Assembly: GCA_949152475.1 (NCBI GenBank)
Contig: OX424570.1
Coordinates: 3,274,181-3,338,180 of the forward strand
Source of the DNA: Terebella lapidaria
Taxonomy: Eukaryota > Annelida > Polychaeta > Terebellida > Terebellidae
Length of the DNA: 64,000 bases
Direction: 5' to 3'
Each line of letters begins with the position of its first letter. Position 1 is the first letter of the stretch. Positions 1 through 11,913 of this stretch are shown in pieces. A program made the translations under genes and the position numbers. Under the pieces are notes generated by a model. The model was not told the origin of the DNA. It made no database searches and saw only the letters and a list, made by a program, of their open reading frames with translations.

Positions 1-150
1 ACCCGACAATATTCGAGGTCAGGCAGTGTATTTATATGTTCACTTCGTAAATAAAAAGGGTTTATTGAATGTGCCATTTTAGTTTCTTTTTCAGCGAGAT
101 TAACAACAAAATATCGATTATTTATGCTTCGATCGAATATGTAGACCTAC

Positions 151-291
151 CTTTTCCAGTGAGGTTTTTAGCGCAGTACTTAGACCAGGGCAGCACGAAT
201 TTCGTGGATATGGCGGCGAATCCCACGTAGAAAGCCTGTTTGTCCGCCTCTGTCATCTCCAGAAACTTTCGCTTCTCCGCCTCCACCTCCT
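151..291 (-). CDS. Orphan internal exon of an unrecognised host gene
   Basis: On the minus strand a 141-nt stretch is open between a good acceptor (ttattacag, AG at 293-292) and a good donor (GTAGGT starting at 150). With two leading and one trailing base it encodes 46 full codons. It reads as a charged start (EVEAEKRKFLEMTEADKQ) followed by a more hydrophobic part that includes FYVGFAAISTKFVLPW. Codon use and spliced borders look like host coding sequence rather than a mobile element. I do not recognise the family. The remaining exons would lie on the minus strand, downstream beyond the left edge of the window and upstream somewhere to the right; I found no convincing partner in the next 2 kb. 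Confidence 0.5.
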
Positions 292-1981
292 CTGTAATAA
301 CGTGGTCCGGGGTATATATCGTATGGTATTACAAAATGTTGAAGTTTTGGTAGGTAGATAGATTTGACCACCCTTTTCAGGTTTTAGGCCCTATAGATCT
401 ACCAGGTTTTTTTTTTCTTATCGAAATTTCATCATCCTGTTTTCTATTCTTCGTTTGAAAAAAAAAAACCGCGAAAATGATGGAAAAATCTAATCAGCTA
501 CATTTATGAACACTAATAAATGTATAAACAGGTTTATACTAGTATTCAAGATGAACATAGTTCGATCTGAGAGATGCATAGTTTTAAGAGGTATACTCTA
601 AGAAAAACCAAGAACGGAAAGATGCATACACTGCTGTACATGCTGATTATTTTTTTCTAAATAAAAAATGAACGACTGATCATTCGAGTCAATGTGGTCT
701 CGTTATCGTAGCAAATGTTGAAATCTCAACTGACTTACAGTATCATTGCAAGCACAAATAAAGAGGGTCCCAGACCCCTGGCCCATGTGGCCGAGACGAG
801 ACTGCTTTGTTCAAAATGTTTCACATTTATTGTTTAAACAGGAGCATTAATAGTTCCTATCGACTCCGGAGAGGCCTGGAAGCTACCACAGAACATGAAA
901 AAGGATTTGATTTCTGAGGCCCTTGGCGGGCACCAGACCACCGGCCACAGAGGACTCGTTTCGGCAGTCCTTACCATAAATCCTGGATCCGCCCCTGACA
1001 TGATAAGTAGGCCTGATGTTATCTAATAGCAGTAGGTATGGGTATATTTACCTGGTGTATGTGAAGCCGATATCCCCATGTTGACAATCCCTGTTCACGT
1101 GTGAATGACTGCCAAAGCCACGTCTGGGGTCACCAATTCAAAGACTAGGGAACATGATCAGCATTATCATGGCTTGTAAATGAATGAATGTCGCATCTGC
1201 AGTGGCAAGAATGATATCCGCTATCGGAATCGATTAGTGTTCCAAAATATAACCACGAGTGGGCAAACTCACTTCCTCTTTTGCGAAAAGAAAAAAAAAC
1301 TAGTAGTCTATTGGACATAAACCAACTGACGAATCCACTTGTACCTCGAACCGAAGGCTCTCTTCCGCTTATATTATCGATTTTACCACATAACTATATA
1401 GCTTTTTTTGGCTCTAGTCCGTTTGAACCCACTGCCAGCAAACATATAAACCGAGCAGACATGTTCCAGGCGGAAGATTTTGTCACGCTTGGGTTATGAA
1501 TGTACAATATCGGCAATGCTCATGAATATTCAGTGGAAGGTCACTGAACCAAAATGACACATTTTCTAAGTGAAGAGGCAGGACTGACACGAGTTTGTTC
1601 TTGCCCTTGTTCTAGACTGATTGACGATTTAAACACATAGGGGTCTACATGTATGGCAACTCCTATTCAGACGTTTTTCAAGCAGATGTCCAAAAAATAT
1701 ACATAATGTTTTCGAAATTTATATATATATATATATATATCATTTATTTCGCATCGTCTTGATACAATTGTGGAGTATGGAACAGAAAGCACAATACAAT
1801 TGTTAAATATAATTGAATATTCACATTTCATGTTTTATTGTAAAAAAAATAGTAAAGCAACAAAATTAACTAAACGTTCTTATTCATATGATGTCAGTTT
1901 TTGTCGTATTCTCACTCTAACTGGGCAAGCAAATTTCACTGATCTGGTCTTTCATATACATATGAAAAAGAATACACCACA
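292..1981. other. Non-coding, no gene seen
   Basis: AT-rich sequence with short open frames that show no recognisable protein. It contains a short (AT)n run near 1721-1740. No RNA gene was recognised. Confidence 0.5.
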
Positions 1982-2193
1982 TTACTGTAAACGTACCTTA
2001 TTTTGCGGGTATTAAATTTTGCGGTTTTGTACCTTAGACGTTTTGCGGAGGATTTAATTTTGGGGTTTCACCTTCGTTTTACTTTGTTCTCCCGCATGGA
2101 CAAGTTTTTGCGGTGGATTTAATTTTGCGTATTTTAAATTACCGCGAAATCCGTGAAACAAATCCACCGAAAAAATTAATACGTTTACAGTAA
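1982..2193. mobile_element. Palindromic MITE (TTACTGTAAACG ends)
   Basis: The left end TTACTGTAAACGTA is matched by TACGTTTACAGTAA at the right end, about 212 bp apart. The interior has further inverted similarity (TTTTGCGG / CCGCGAAA-type strings). No coding capacity. It is a non-autonomous DNA transposon or fold-back repeat; the superfamily was not determined because no clear target duplication is visible. Confidence 0.6.
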
Positions 2194-3499
2194 CTAAACT
2201 CGAAACATTGAACTCGAAACATAGTTCTCGAAGCTCGCGATCGAACGCGATACATGTACACATTCAAAGTATATTTCACATATACTGGTATATACACTGG
2301 TGTTAGTTCCCGGTACTGACCGGCACATGTCTCATGGTGTTCAATTGTGAAATATATAAATGGAATAATTATACAATCAGCAAAACCCTAAAAACATGTC
2401 AACATGTATATACCATGTATTTCCTCATTAAATATGAGTCGATATTTTAACAAAACAGGAACAAATATGGTATACATCATGAAAGGCAAAATAAAGTTTT
2501 GTTGTTGTAAAAATGTATGTCTTACAAATTTGATAATTACACAAAATAGCCCAAAGGCTGAGAGAAGTTACCGGCGAAATTCATAGTCATGCAACATAAA
2601 AACGTTTTTTGACATTAGAGCGTTGGGGGCGAAGCCCCCAACCCTCTACATGTCTATGTGCTGACTTTTTTTTATGGAGGTTTCATACCAACATATCGAC
2701 GCACGTTTTGGCATGTAAACGTTTAGATAGCTACTTCAAATGAGGAATTCCTTCGTCCTTGACTTAAAATCTCTCGAACTGATGTGAAACCTTGACTATT
2801 CCACAGATATATCAGGCATGAATCGATGTGGTAGGTTTGAGAAAATTACGTAAAATGTTCAAATTATCTAAAAACGTCCCAAAATGGCGGAGCCGATGGA
2901 AATTTACGTTCCCAGAATGCAAAGCAAATTTTACCACAGTCACGCGTATTTTGGAACACAATTTCTGTTTAGCAACTCGTGCATGCATACATGCATGTGG
3001 GCATCTGCGTGTGGACATTTTTGGCGTTATGAAGTAAACACAACGATTCTCCTGCGATGCCACGGCTACATTTACCGTAATTTGACGTATTTTATAACAT
3101 GACAATTAAGCTGGTGTTCTGTGCTGGATCGCGAAGTCTTTTTATTCTTAACTGGTATTTTAATTTGCCCAGTAAAGGCATGTGTTAGGCTATATCTGAT
3201 GATATCAGAAGCAGATATTCCTCATAGTTTCCAATGTTTTGAGGATATTTTAATGAGGTTCCATATCATTTTAGCAGACGAATCTGTTCCATTGATCGAT
3301 TTTAAAATAAATGTTCACTTATTGGTAATATGAACAATTACACGGAAATGAATTGGAATCATGTAGGGGATGAAATTATGGCTTTTTCTTTTTTCTTTTT
3401 TTTTTGGTGAGGGGGGGGGGGGGGGGAGGTGACGTTGTGTAGGATACATTCAGCGTCGTGGTGCTGATGGTGTGCTCAAGCTCTAATGTCGTCTTCCGC
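2194..3499. other. Non-coding with hairpin and poly-G run
   Basis: No gene was recognised. A perfect hairpin lies at 2633-2651 (TTGGGGGC-GAA-GCCCCCAA). A T/C-rich run followed by sixteen G lies near 3390-3426, which could form G-rich secondary structure. Overlapping short frames near 2812-3105 on both strands look like chance. Confidence 0.5.
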
Positions 3500-4635
3500 A
3501 GTTTGCTGCATTTTCTTGTTTTCACCAAAATTGCCGTTTTGACCTCTTGAAGGTCACTGAAGGTCGAATTCGAGGTCAGCACAGAAGTCACTATATGTGA
3601 CTTCTCGCCTGAATGTGCCAATATTTAAGCTCTATCTTCAAGTGTTCTAGAAGTTTACTCTGCACTGCTCCCATTATTATGAGCAGTAATGCTGAAAGTA
3701 TTCTGAGGTCAAGTTCAAAGTCACCAACAGGTCCACCATATATGATTCCTTATATGCCCGTAACACATCCATAAGATATGTATGTCATCATTTTGTCTGT
3801 AGATGCCAATTTACATATAGTTCATATCATTTGTGACCTCGAATTCACCTCTCAAGGTCATCTGAGGTCAATTTCAAGGTCACCAAAAAATCCATAACAT
3901 GATTTTCTATCAAGTTCAAGGTCACTAAAAGATGCGATATATATGACTTCTTATAATGCTTATGATACAAAACGAATCTTTATGTACAAGCGTTTTCGCC
4001 TCATATGGCAATTTATATCAGGTATTTTTTGGGCCTTTTGAACCGAAATTTATGACAAGGACCCTAACTGGCCTGTTTCAAAACAAAACTCTCAATACTG
4101 ATCAGAGACTTTTGGAAAAAAAAACAGCCAAAAAGGAATTTTGGTCCTTTTGAGCTAAACTCCATCTTTATACAAAATGTCAAGGACACCAATTAAGCAC
4201 GACTAGCATGTTTTAAAACAGAAATCTCAAGACTGATTATATAGTTTTTGAGAAAACAGCCCGAAACTTAATTTGGGACCTTTTAGCCTTCTGAGCATAC
4301 TTTTCGGGCTTTTCGAACGATTCAAGGACTACCGTACAAACAGCCCAAATGTCATGTCTATGCAATATCAGAGAAAAGTTACTGAACAGATTTTTTTAAA
4401 AAATGGTCGCCAAAATAAAAAAAAATGGGCGTCTTTGTCGAGAATGACCGCCATTAAAAAAATGCAAAAATAAAAAAAATAATAATCATTCCCTTTTGAA
4501 GTATATTTAGGTATTTTTGTGCAAAATTTCAGCAAAATCCGACCGTAAACTTTAAGGATAAAAATGTGGATGACGACGACGGACGCAATACCATGCCAAT
4601 AGGTTATCGGACCATGGGTCTATAACCTAATGAAT
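3500..4635. repeat. Diverged AGGTCA-rich repeat ending in a GTTACC/GATAACC terminal repeat
   Basis: Strings such as TGACCTTGAAGG, AAGGTCACC and GAGGTCA recur. The right end (about 4562-4632) is GACGACGACGGACGCAATAC followed by CCAATAGGTTATCGGACC and TATAACCTA. The reverse complement of this end matches the termini at 33501, 36257 and 44285, so this is the right half of a member of the same long-terminal-repeat fold-back family. Confidence 0.5.
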
Positions 4636-4650
4636 CGGGTTTGGTGGTCT

Positions 4651-7600
4651 TAGTCCGGCAGTATGGTGGCTCAACCTCAAAGTGTTTGATAAAGTTTTTT
4701 TCTCTTCTGATTTTACTTACTTGGTATATCCGTAAATCGTTAAAGGTGGGTGTGAAATTCTCACCCTTGGGGAATTTGAGAAATCCAAGATGGCCGCCAT
4801 GGAGGGTGATTTCAACCACCTGAAATATAATTCAGCCAATAACTTTACTTCTAGAGTACATAGAAGTGCGAACCTGGTGTCTATACCCATGTTTTCTGGT
4901 ATCAGCTTTACAATGATGCCACTAAATTATAGTTATGCTTGTCCGCCATCTTGGAAATCAAAATGGCCGCGTAAATTCGGTCATTTTTGCCCGAATATTT
5001 GCCCAAAACTGTTCGATTTCATATGTAATGTAATGGCGAATATGTTCAAAGATAAAGCGTAGCAGTAGAGCATCATGTATTGAATTTAGTGAATTGTTTT
5101 GCAGTTATTGTCATACAATGAACGTTGAGGGGACAGGTGACATTGCCCTCCATGTCTTCAACGTTGTCACCAGTGTCCTGAGAAGTTCATTTTGCAGCAA
5201 GTTTGACACATAGACAGGTCAATCTATGACAAACAACCACCTGACCCACAACAAATTGCAACAAAAGGTTTAATATCGTGGTTTTCACCCCTGATGGGTA
5301 TACTGATTAACATAAAAAAAGTCTGAATCACGGAAATGGGTTAAAATGGCGTCATTTCAAAGATGGCCGTCGTGGGTCTATGGAAATCCTTAAACAGCTA
5401 TAAGTTCATCAATGATTGTGACAGAAACATAATTTGGGGTTGTAGCCCAGGATTTTGAAGGGCGAGGAATCCAGTGGTGTCACAAAAATTTAATTCCGAT
5501 AAGTATTCAGCCTAAACTCCAAGATGGCGGCGATTAATGAGGCTGTAACCAATGAAATCGACTGTTCACATCAAGCCCTCAACTTCTTCATTAATTGTGA
5601 CAGAAATATAATGTTGGGTTCCAGCCCAGCATCTCGAAGAGTGAGGAGTCCAATGTTGTCAATAAAATTCAATTCTGATAAGTTGTCAGCCTGAAATCCA
5701 AGATGACGGCGACTAATGAGGCCGTAAACCAATGAATTCAAATGTTCACATCATGCTCTCAACTTCCTCAATATTTGTGATATAATCATAATTTTGGGTT
5801 CTATCCCAGGGTTTTGAAGGGTAATAGACTCCGAATCCAATGGTGTCAATGAACTTCAACTCCGATAAGTATCCACCCTGAAATCCAAGGTGGCCGCGAT
5901 GGCGAGACCACAAATCAGTGGAATCATTTGTCAGCATCAAACCCTTAACTTCCTAAATAATTGTGATAGAAACATAATTCTAGGTTCTAATCTAGGGTTC
6001 TGGAGGATGAGCAATCCATTGTAAAAAGAAAATTCAGGGTTCAACAATATTAACAAAAAATCTCGGATGTCAGCATTAAAAGGAAAGCCGTAAGATCAAT
6101 AAACTGTCCATTTTTTTACAACAAAACTGTCAAATCCCCCTGGACAATTGAGGCGTCTGGTCATAGGAAAAAAATTTCAAACACGTCAATTGTTAACGTA
6201 GTCCGCTACAAACAGTGAGGAAACGAAGAGTCATTTCTTGAATATTATCTCTTCAAAATGACATATTTTATAGAGTAAATGATCAGCATCCTAATACTGA
6301 AAAGAAAACAGGGGGTCACCATGCTCGTTCCTTCTACGAATTCAATCGAAATCACACACATTTACCTAAAATGACATAAATTATGGCATTTTAGCACATT
6401 TTGTCGTCCATATTCACATCTTGCATCGTGTTTTCCATGCGAACGGATACGGTGACCCCCTATTTTCTTTTCAGTTTTAGGATGCTGAACAGTTACTCTA
6501 TAACATATATCATTTTGGAGCTCTAGATTATGTTTACACAGTTGTTTATTTTTAAAAACTCTTTGACCCCCTCCCCTCACTGTTTGGAGCGGACTACCTT
6601 AAATATTCAGTCTGAATTCCAAGATGGCTTTGGTGAATGAAGGTCCTAACACCACGAGTAGACTGCATGGCTGTCATGCATTCTCCTGCCAATATTTACA
6701 TGTTATATTCACCCCATTTGTCACACATAATGACATAATTCCCCTGAAGACAGTGTATAATATATAAACATGTGCCTCTTGGAATGTTTCCACTCGTTTC
6801 TTACTAATTGTAAGTGATCCCCCCAAATTGGCCATACAAATAATTTGATGCAACACTCATTGATTCGATTGACCAGATCACTCGTTTGATTTGGATGCCC
6901 TGAATGATCGTCGTTGACTGATGTGTGCATGCTTTACATAATATTTGGAATTTGCATTCGAGCTCCGGGTGTTTCTTTTGCTTGCTTTAGGTTTATGTCT
7001 TCTGAGCATATATTTTGAACTCGCCCAAAATTATGATTATATCACAAAAATTGAGGGAGGTGAGAGCATGATGCAAACATTTGACTTCATTGGTTTACGG
7101 CGTCTTCAGTCACCGCCATCTTGAATTTTAGGCGGACTACTTATCAAAACTGAACTTTATTGACACCATTGGACTCCTCATCCTTCAAAATGCTGGGCTG
7201 GAACCCAAAATAATATTTCTGTCACACATCTTGAAGAAGTTGAGGGCTTGATGTGAACAGTCGATTACATTGGTTTATGACCTCATTAATCGCCGCCATC
7301 TTGGATTTCAGGCTGAATACTTATCGGAATTAAATTTTAGTGGCACCACTGGATTCCTCACCCTTCAAAAACCTGGGCTAGAACCCAAAATTATGTTTCT
7401 ATCACAATAATTGAATAAGAATTGTTATAGCTGTTTAAGGATTTCCTTAGCCCCTTGGCGGCCATCTTCGAAATGACGCCATTTTTAACTTTTTCTGGTA
7501 ATCAGCATACCCAGCAGGGGTGAAAACAACGATAAATCCTTTTGTTGCAATTTGATGTGGGTCAGGTGGTTGTTTGTCATAGATGACCTGTCTATGTGTC

Positions 7601-8163
7601 AAACTTGCTGCAAAATGAACTTCTCGGGAAACTGGTGACAACGTTGAAGACATGGAGGGCAATGTCACCTGTCCCCTCAACGTTTATTGTATGACAATGA
7701 CTGCAAAACAATTCACTGAAGCAATACATGATGCTCCACTGCTACGCATTATCTTTGAACATATTCGCCATTACATTACATATGAAATCGAACAGTTTTG
7801 GGCAAATATTCGGGCAAAAATGACCGAATTTACACGGCCATTTTGATTTATGAGATGGCGGACAAGCATAACTATAATTTAGTGGCACCATTGTAAAGCT
7901 GATACCAGAAAACATGGGTATAGACACCAGGTTCGCACTTCTATGTACTCTAGAAGTAAAGTTATTGGCTGAATTATATTTCAGGTGGTTGAAATCACCC
8001 TCCATGGCGGCCATCTTGGATTTCTCAAATTCCCCAGGGGTGAAAATTTCACACCCACCTGGAATTTTTCACGTAGGCCCTAATAATGAATAATCAAGAG
8101 AGAAAAAAACTTTATCAAACACTTTGAGGTCAGGCTGTTTTAACAAGGTTCACTGCCGGACTA
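4651..8163. repeat. Large fold-back element with ~1.5-kb inverted arms
   Basis: The left end (TAGTCCGGCAGT at about 4651) is matched in inverse at the right (ACTGCCGGACTA to 8163). The arms correspond over most of their length: the 90-codon open frame at 4790-5062 (+) reappears at 7742-8014 (-) with only a few changed residues. It is a shadow of the repeat, not a gene. Within each arm a unit of about 180 bp (CATAATTTTGGGTTCT...CCCAGG...GAAGGG; copies near 5429, 5607, 5786 and 5972) is repeated. The centre is occupied by a second, smaller fold-back. No transposase was recognised, so it is non-autonomous. Confidence 0.75.
6198..6597. mobile_element. Small fold-back element nested in the centre of the larger one
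   Basis: GTAGTCCGCTACAAACAGTG at the left is matched in inverse by CACTGTTTGGAGCGGACTAC at the right, 400 bp end to end. Inverted similarity continues inward (CAGCATCCTAATACTGAAAA versus TTTTCAGTTTTAGGATGCTG; GGGGGTCACC versus GGTGACCCCC). No coding capacity is visible. Confidence 0.65.
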
Positions 8164-8443
8164 TCTACTAGTATTTGAAATGAACCCCCAACACGATTTA
8201 ACAGCATGTCGGTTCAGTTCAGCCGAAAGCCGAAATAGTTGAAACCGGGGGTCCGGAGCTAACTCTATTAAGGGTTTGGATCTCCAAAGCCTTGAGACCT
8301 AACATTCAGGGTCATTTTAGGTCAAGGTCAACAAATATTCACAAAAATATTCAATATTATATATCATCGATCAAGGTCACCTTACCGGTAAGTGAAGCTT
8401 AGGATGAACACAATTTATCGCCTCTATATCACACTCGATACCC

Positions 8444-8473
8444 CTACAACCGTAACGCGCGTTACGGTTGTAG
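8444..8473. repeat. Perfect 30-bp palindrome with nearby ACAACCGTAACG repeats
   Basis: The 30 bases are their own reverse complement, centred on CGCG; each half reads CTACAACCGTAACGC. Related strings occur at about 8671 (TATAACCGTAACATG), 8691 (TACAACCGCAACGTG) and 8723 (TACAACCGTAACGTG). This clustering just upstream of the hAT transposase remnant resembles subterminal transposase-binding repeats, but that role is inferred. Confidence 0.6.
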
Positions 8474-8801
8474 TTCAAGATGGCGGGGTTCATTGATTTC
8501 GGTTCACGGAATTTTTGGAGTTTCCGGTGGGTTAGTGTGATTTGGCCACTGTATTTGTACCTGATATCGATCACAGTGACTAGCACCATCCAATCCATTT
8601 GGTCCTAATTCTATATTTGGTTCGAGTCAGTTAAGTCATGTCAAAGGCTGGGGTATAAAGTTTAAGTGATGTATAACCGTAACATGTTCATACAACCGCA
8701 ACGTGCAGTGGCCCCAAAAAATGTACAACCGTAACGTGGTTAAATTGATAACATCTGCAGATCTTTGCATTGCCTTATTGTATTCGTAATCATCTTTCCA
8801 G

Positions 8802-9035
8802 ATGTTGACACTTCCAGTGGGATCATGCTCATGCGAGCGATCCTTCTCGGCAATGAAGGTGATCGAGACGGTGGACAGGTCAAGCATGGCTCAGGCTAGG
8901 TTCTGTGGTCTGGCAATGGCGTACATTCATCGGGCAGGAATCGTGCCTCATCTGGACCCAATGATGATACTACGCCGTTGGGACTCATCAGGACACAGGC
9001 GCATCCATTTGGCCTTCAGTTCGAAAGTCTCATAG
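8802..9035 (+). pseudogene. hAT transposase C-terminal (hATC dimerisation) remnant
   Basis: The 77-codon frame opens just after a splice-acceptor-like TTTCCAG and reads MLTLPVGSCSCERSFSAMK, then a basic/Ser-rich turn, then GLAMAYIHR. The order LP-x-x-x-x-x-x-ERSFS...R-x-GLA...H matches the C-terminal hATC segment of hAT-superfamily transposases (family knowledge). The N-terminal BED finger and the catalytic DDE portion were not found upstream, so this is a truncated remnant or last exon. A hairpin of the TE-end type (GGGGGGC...GCCCCC) follows near 9284-9302. Confidence 0.75.
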
Positions 9036-10434
9036 TATATATCTATCTGTTAATGTTAATGTTCCACTCGATTCAGCGATAAAAAAAAGTTTGTCTGTGT
9101 CTGAAATCTGAATTCATGGGTCACTTCTAATAAAGGTCGTTTTGTCTGAATTCGTGTGTCAGTTCTTTTGATATAGCTGTATTTGTGTTTGAATGTATGT
9201 TCTAAATTGTGTCATTAAATCCCTGAAGATACCTCGAACTACACTCTAAGAGTGGTCCTAAAAACTACAAAATGAAAAATTTTCTTGGGGGGCTTACGAC
9301 GCCCCCAAACCCCCAGACCGCTAGGGCTTGTCACTGCCCCGGTAAATAGTATGAGATAGATAATTGGGGTTTTGGGTTACTTTGAGTCGACATATTTGTG
9401 CTTTTCGAGCACTTCAAGTTGAATCATCCTCATGCATAATAAATAGTATAATATTTGTATATGTCGTTCTTACAAAGTTGTCAAAACTATAATACATAAC
9501 ATATGATATAGTATTCTAAATGTATGGAAGTTAGAGGCTATTGGCATCCCATCACTGGGGTAACTCTCTCACTGAGGTCCCTTATGGTTTCTGTTTGCAG
9601 GGACTCAGTAGTTACATCGCAACCCTGGGACAATGTCACTCAGTTTCGTTGGAACTAGAATTCTCAGGTTCGTTTTCCGACCACGGCTTAATAGGAGTAA
9701 GAGTTTCTATTTCGGAATTTTTCTGACTTCCACTAAGCCGAGGGCAGTCGATGCAGCGTGTTTTGCCTTTCTTTTCCGCGCCTTGGTCGGTTCCTGGTAC
9801 TGTCTGTCCTGTCTTGGCCAAAAAGCTTCGTGGGCATCGTTTTCCTTTGGTCAAACTCAGGATCATCGATGATCGGAACATTGGAACCATTCGGACCACC
9901 TCGATCAACTTGTTGCGTAAAGGTTTCGTAATGATTCGTTCCGATATTTTGTCCGCACTAGGAGTCCCTGCGGAGTGCTGCAGACTCCTGGGCATATGAT
10001 CATTCACATACATCTCACTGCGAGAGATGTCCATACACAGCGACATAAGAAAGAAACATTATCAGACAGGATGTCAGAAAAAAATGTCCAAAGATGAAAA
10101 ATGGGCAAAACGTGAAGGACTCACATTGCTGTCACATCATCGAAATGGAGAAGACCAGACGGTCTCTGCAGAATAGAAATTGATTCCAAAAATAGAACAA
10201 AAATTACGTGGGAATATAGTGTATGTAGATATAGTACTCTTTATCAGTTGACACATTTACAACAATTTATCACGACAATAATTTTGGAAATGTAAGTGCA
10301 ACATGCGAAAGGATCAATGGTTCACCAGTATGAAATGAGAGGCATCAGTATTAGTTTTCTCCAGTCCCATTGGTTGAATGTCATTAAACTAAGAGGCTTT
10401 ACCCGTAAAAGGATGAATACAGTGCGGTAGTTAT
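9036..10434. other. Non-coding, one unrecognised 411-nt open frame
   Basis: A minus-strand frame at 9636-10046 (136 codons) is open but matches nothing I recognise, and the opposite strand is also largely open. The rest is AT-rich with no feature seen. Confidence 0.35.
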
Positions 10435-11159
10435 CAGGGGCGGATCTAGTAATTAGGGGGTGAAGAACCCAAAGCAAGCAAAGCCATCCGATTGCCCAGA
10501 CAGATGTAGACGGAATGGTAGTCCCAGTAATACAAGTCCGCGGGACTACCATTCCTAGAAATGGTAATCCAGTGGACTTCTTATCCTAGAAACAGTGATC
10601 CGCCGGATTTAGAGTCCTGAGAATGTAGGTCCTAGGTTAAGAATAGTCATCCGAGTCGAACTTCTATTCCTAGGTACCGATGTCAAAGGAATGCAAGTCA
10701 TCTAGGATGATTAGTCCATATGCGATACACGTGTACATATATATAACATATTGACTACTATTACTGGGCTTATGTGTCCTAGGACAACCATTACTGGGAT
10801 GTAGTAGTAGTAGTAGTAGTAGTAGTAGTTTATTCGTGCTCTCATAGGAAATATAACAAAATGACATAATATTGAACAGCATATTTTGAGGCACAAGTTG
10901 TGACGTGTGAGTCCGAAGACTGTAGACCTAAATTCAGTGCAATGACAAAAACATTATTATAATAGTAGTTCAACATACAGAAATTAGGCACATCTCAACT
11001 TTTATTTTTAAAACCAGTGAGGGAATAATAGAACGAGAAAAAAAAAAAAACATAAATGCGATGAATGGATGACGATGGTGAGGGGTTAATGGGGAGATGA
11101 TGATGGACATGAAGTGAAAAAAAGGGACGCAGTAAGGAAGAAAACGTAATTAAGTTTGA

Positions 11160-11790
11160 TGCTTAAGAACGTTATCATAGCCGAAGCTAAAGATGAATGA
11201 GATGATACCCGAAACTAAAGAATGAGATGATACCCGAAACTAAAGAATGAGATGATGCCCGCTGCTAAAGAATGAGATGATACCCACAGCTAAAGAATGA
11301 GATGATACCCATAGCTAAAGAATGAGATGATACCCGAGGCTAAAGAATGAGATGATACCCGAAACTAAAGAATGAGATGATGCCCGCTGCTAAAGAATGA
11401 GATGATACCCACAGCTAAAGAATGAGATGATACCCGAAACTAAAGAAAGAGATGATGCCCGCTGCTAAAGAATGAGATGATACCCAAAGCTAAAGAATGA
11501 GATGATACCCGAAACTAAAGAATGAGATGATGCCCGCCACTAAAGAATGAGATGATACCCAAAAGCTAAAGAATGAGATGATACCCGAAACTGAAGAATG
11601 AGATGATGCCCGCTGCTAAAGAATGAGATAACGACGCAAAAGAAAATGATGATACCCGATGCTAAAGAATTAGACGATACCCGCTGCTAAAGAGATTGTT
11701 GATACCCGATGCTAAAGAAATTAGATGATACCCGATGCATAAGAAATTGATGATACCCGAAGCTAAAGATTGATGGTACACGATGCTAAG
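11160..11790. repeat. 25-bp minisatellite in the LINE 3' UTR
   Basis: More than 20 head-to-tail units of about 25 bp, consensus AATGAGATGATACCCG followed by AAACTAAAG. An alternation of GATACCCGAAACT, GATGCCCGCTGCT and GATACCCACAGCT variants suggests a higher-order arrangement of two or three units. The last copies, towards 11790, are degenerate. It lies just downstream of the LINE stop codon on the minus strand. Confidence 0.9.
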
Positions 11791-11913
11791 AATGTGATGT
11801 AATACCCAATGATGAGGATATTGCCGACGAGGAAGGTGTAGATGTTTGGAGATGACCAGTGTTCCCGATGCAAAGCCCCCCAACGACAGCCCATTGGACC
11901 AAGCCACTCCGAA

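Noticed and set aside
4790-5062. 90-codon frame repeated almost unchanged at 7742-8014 on the other strand
   Set aside because: It lies in the arms of a large inverted repeat, with no recognisable domain; the conservation is that of the repeat DNA, not of a protein.
9636-10046. 136-codon minus-strand frame with a CxxC near the end, considered as a piggyBac C-terminus
   Set aside because: Too few cysteines and no other transposase motif; plus-strand frames overlap it. Left unassigned.
11160-11790. Minisatellite considered as a CRISPR-like array
   Set aside because: Units are head-to-tail without unique spacers, inside a eukaryotic LINE 3' UTR.
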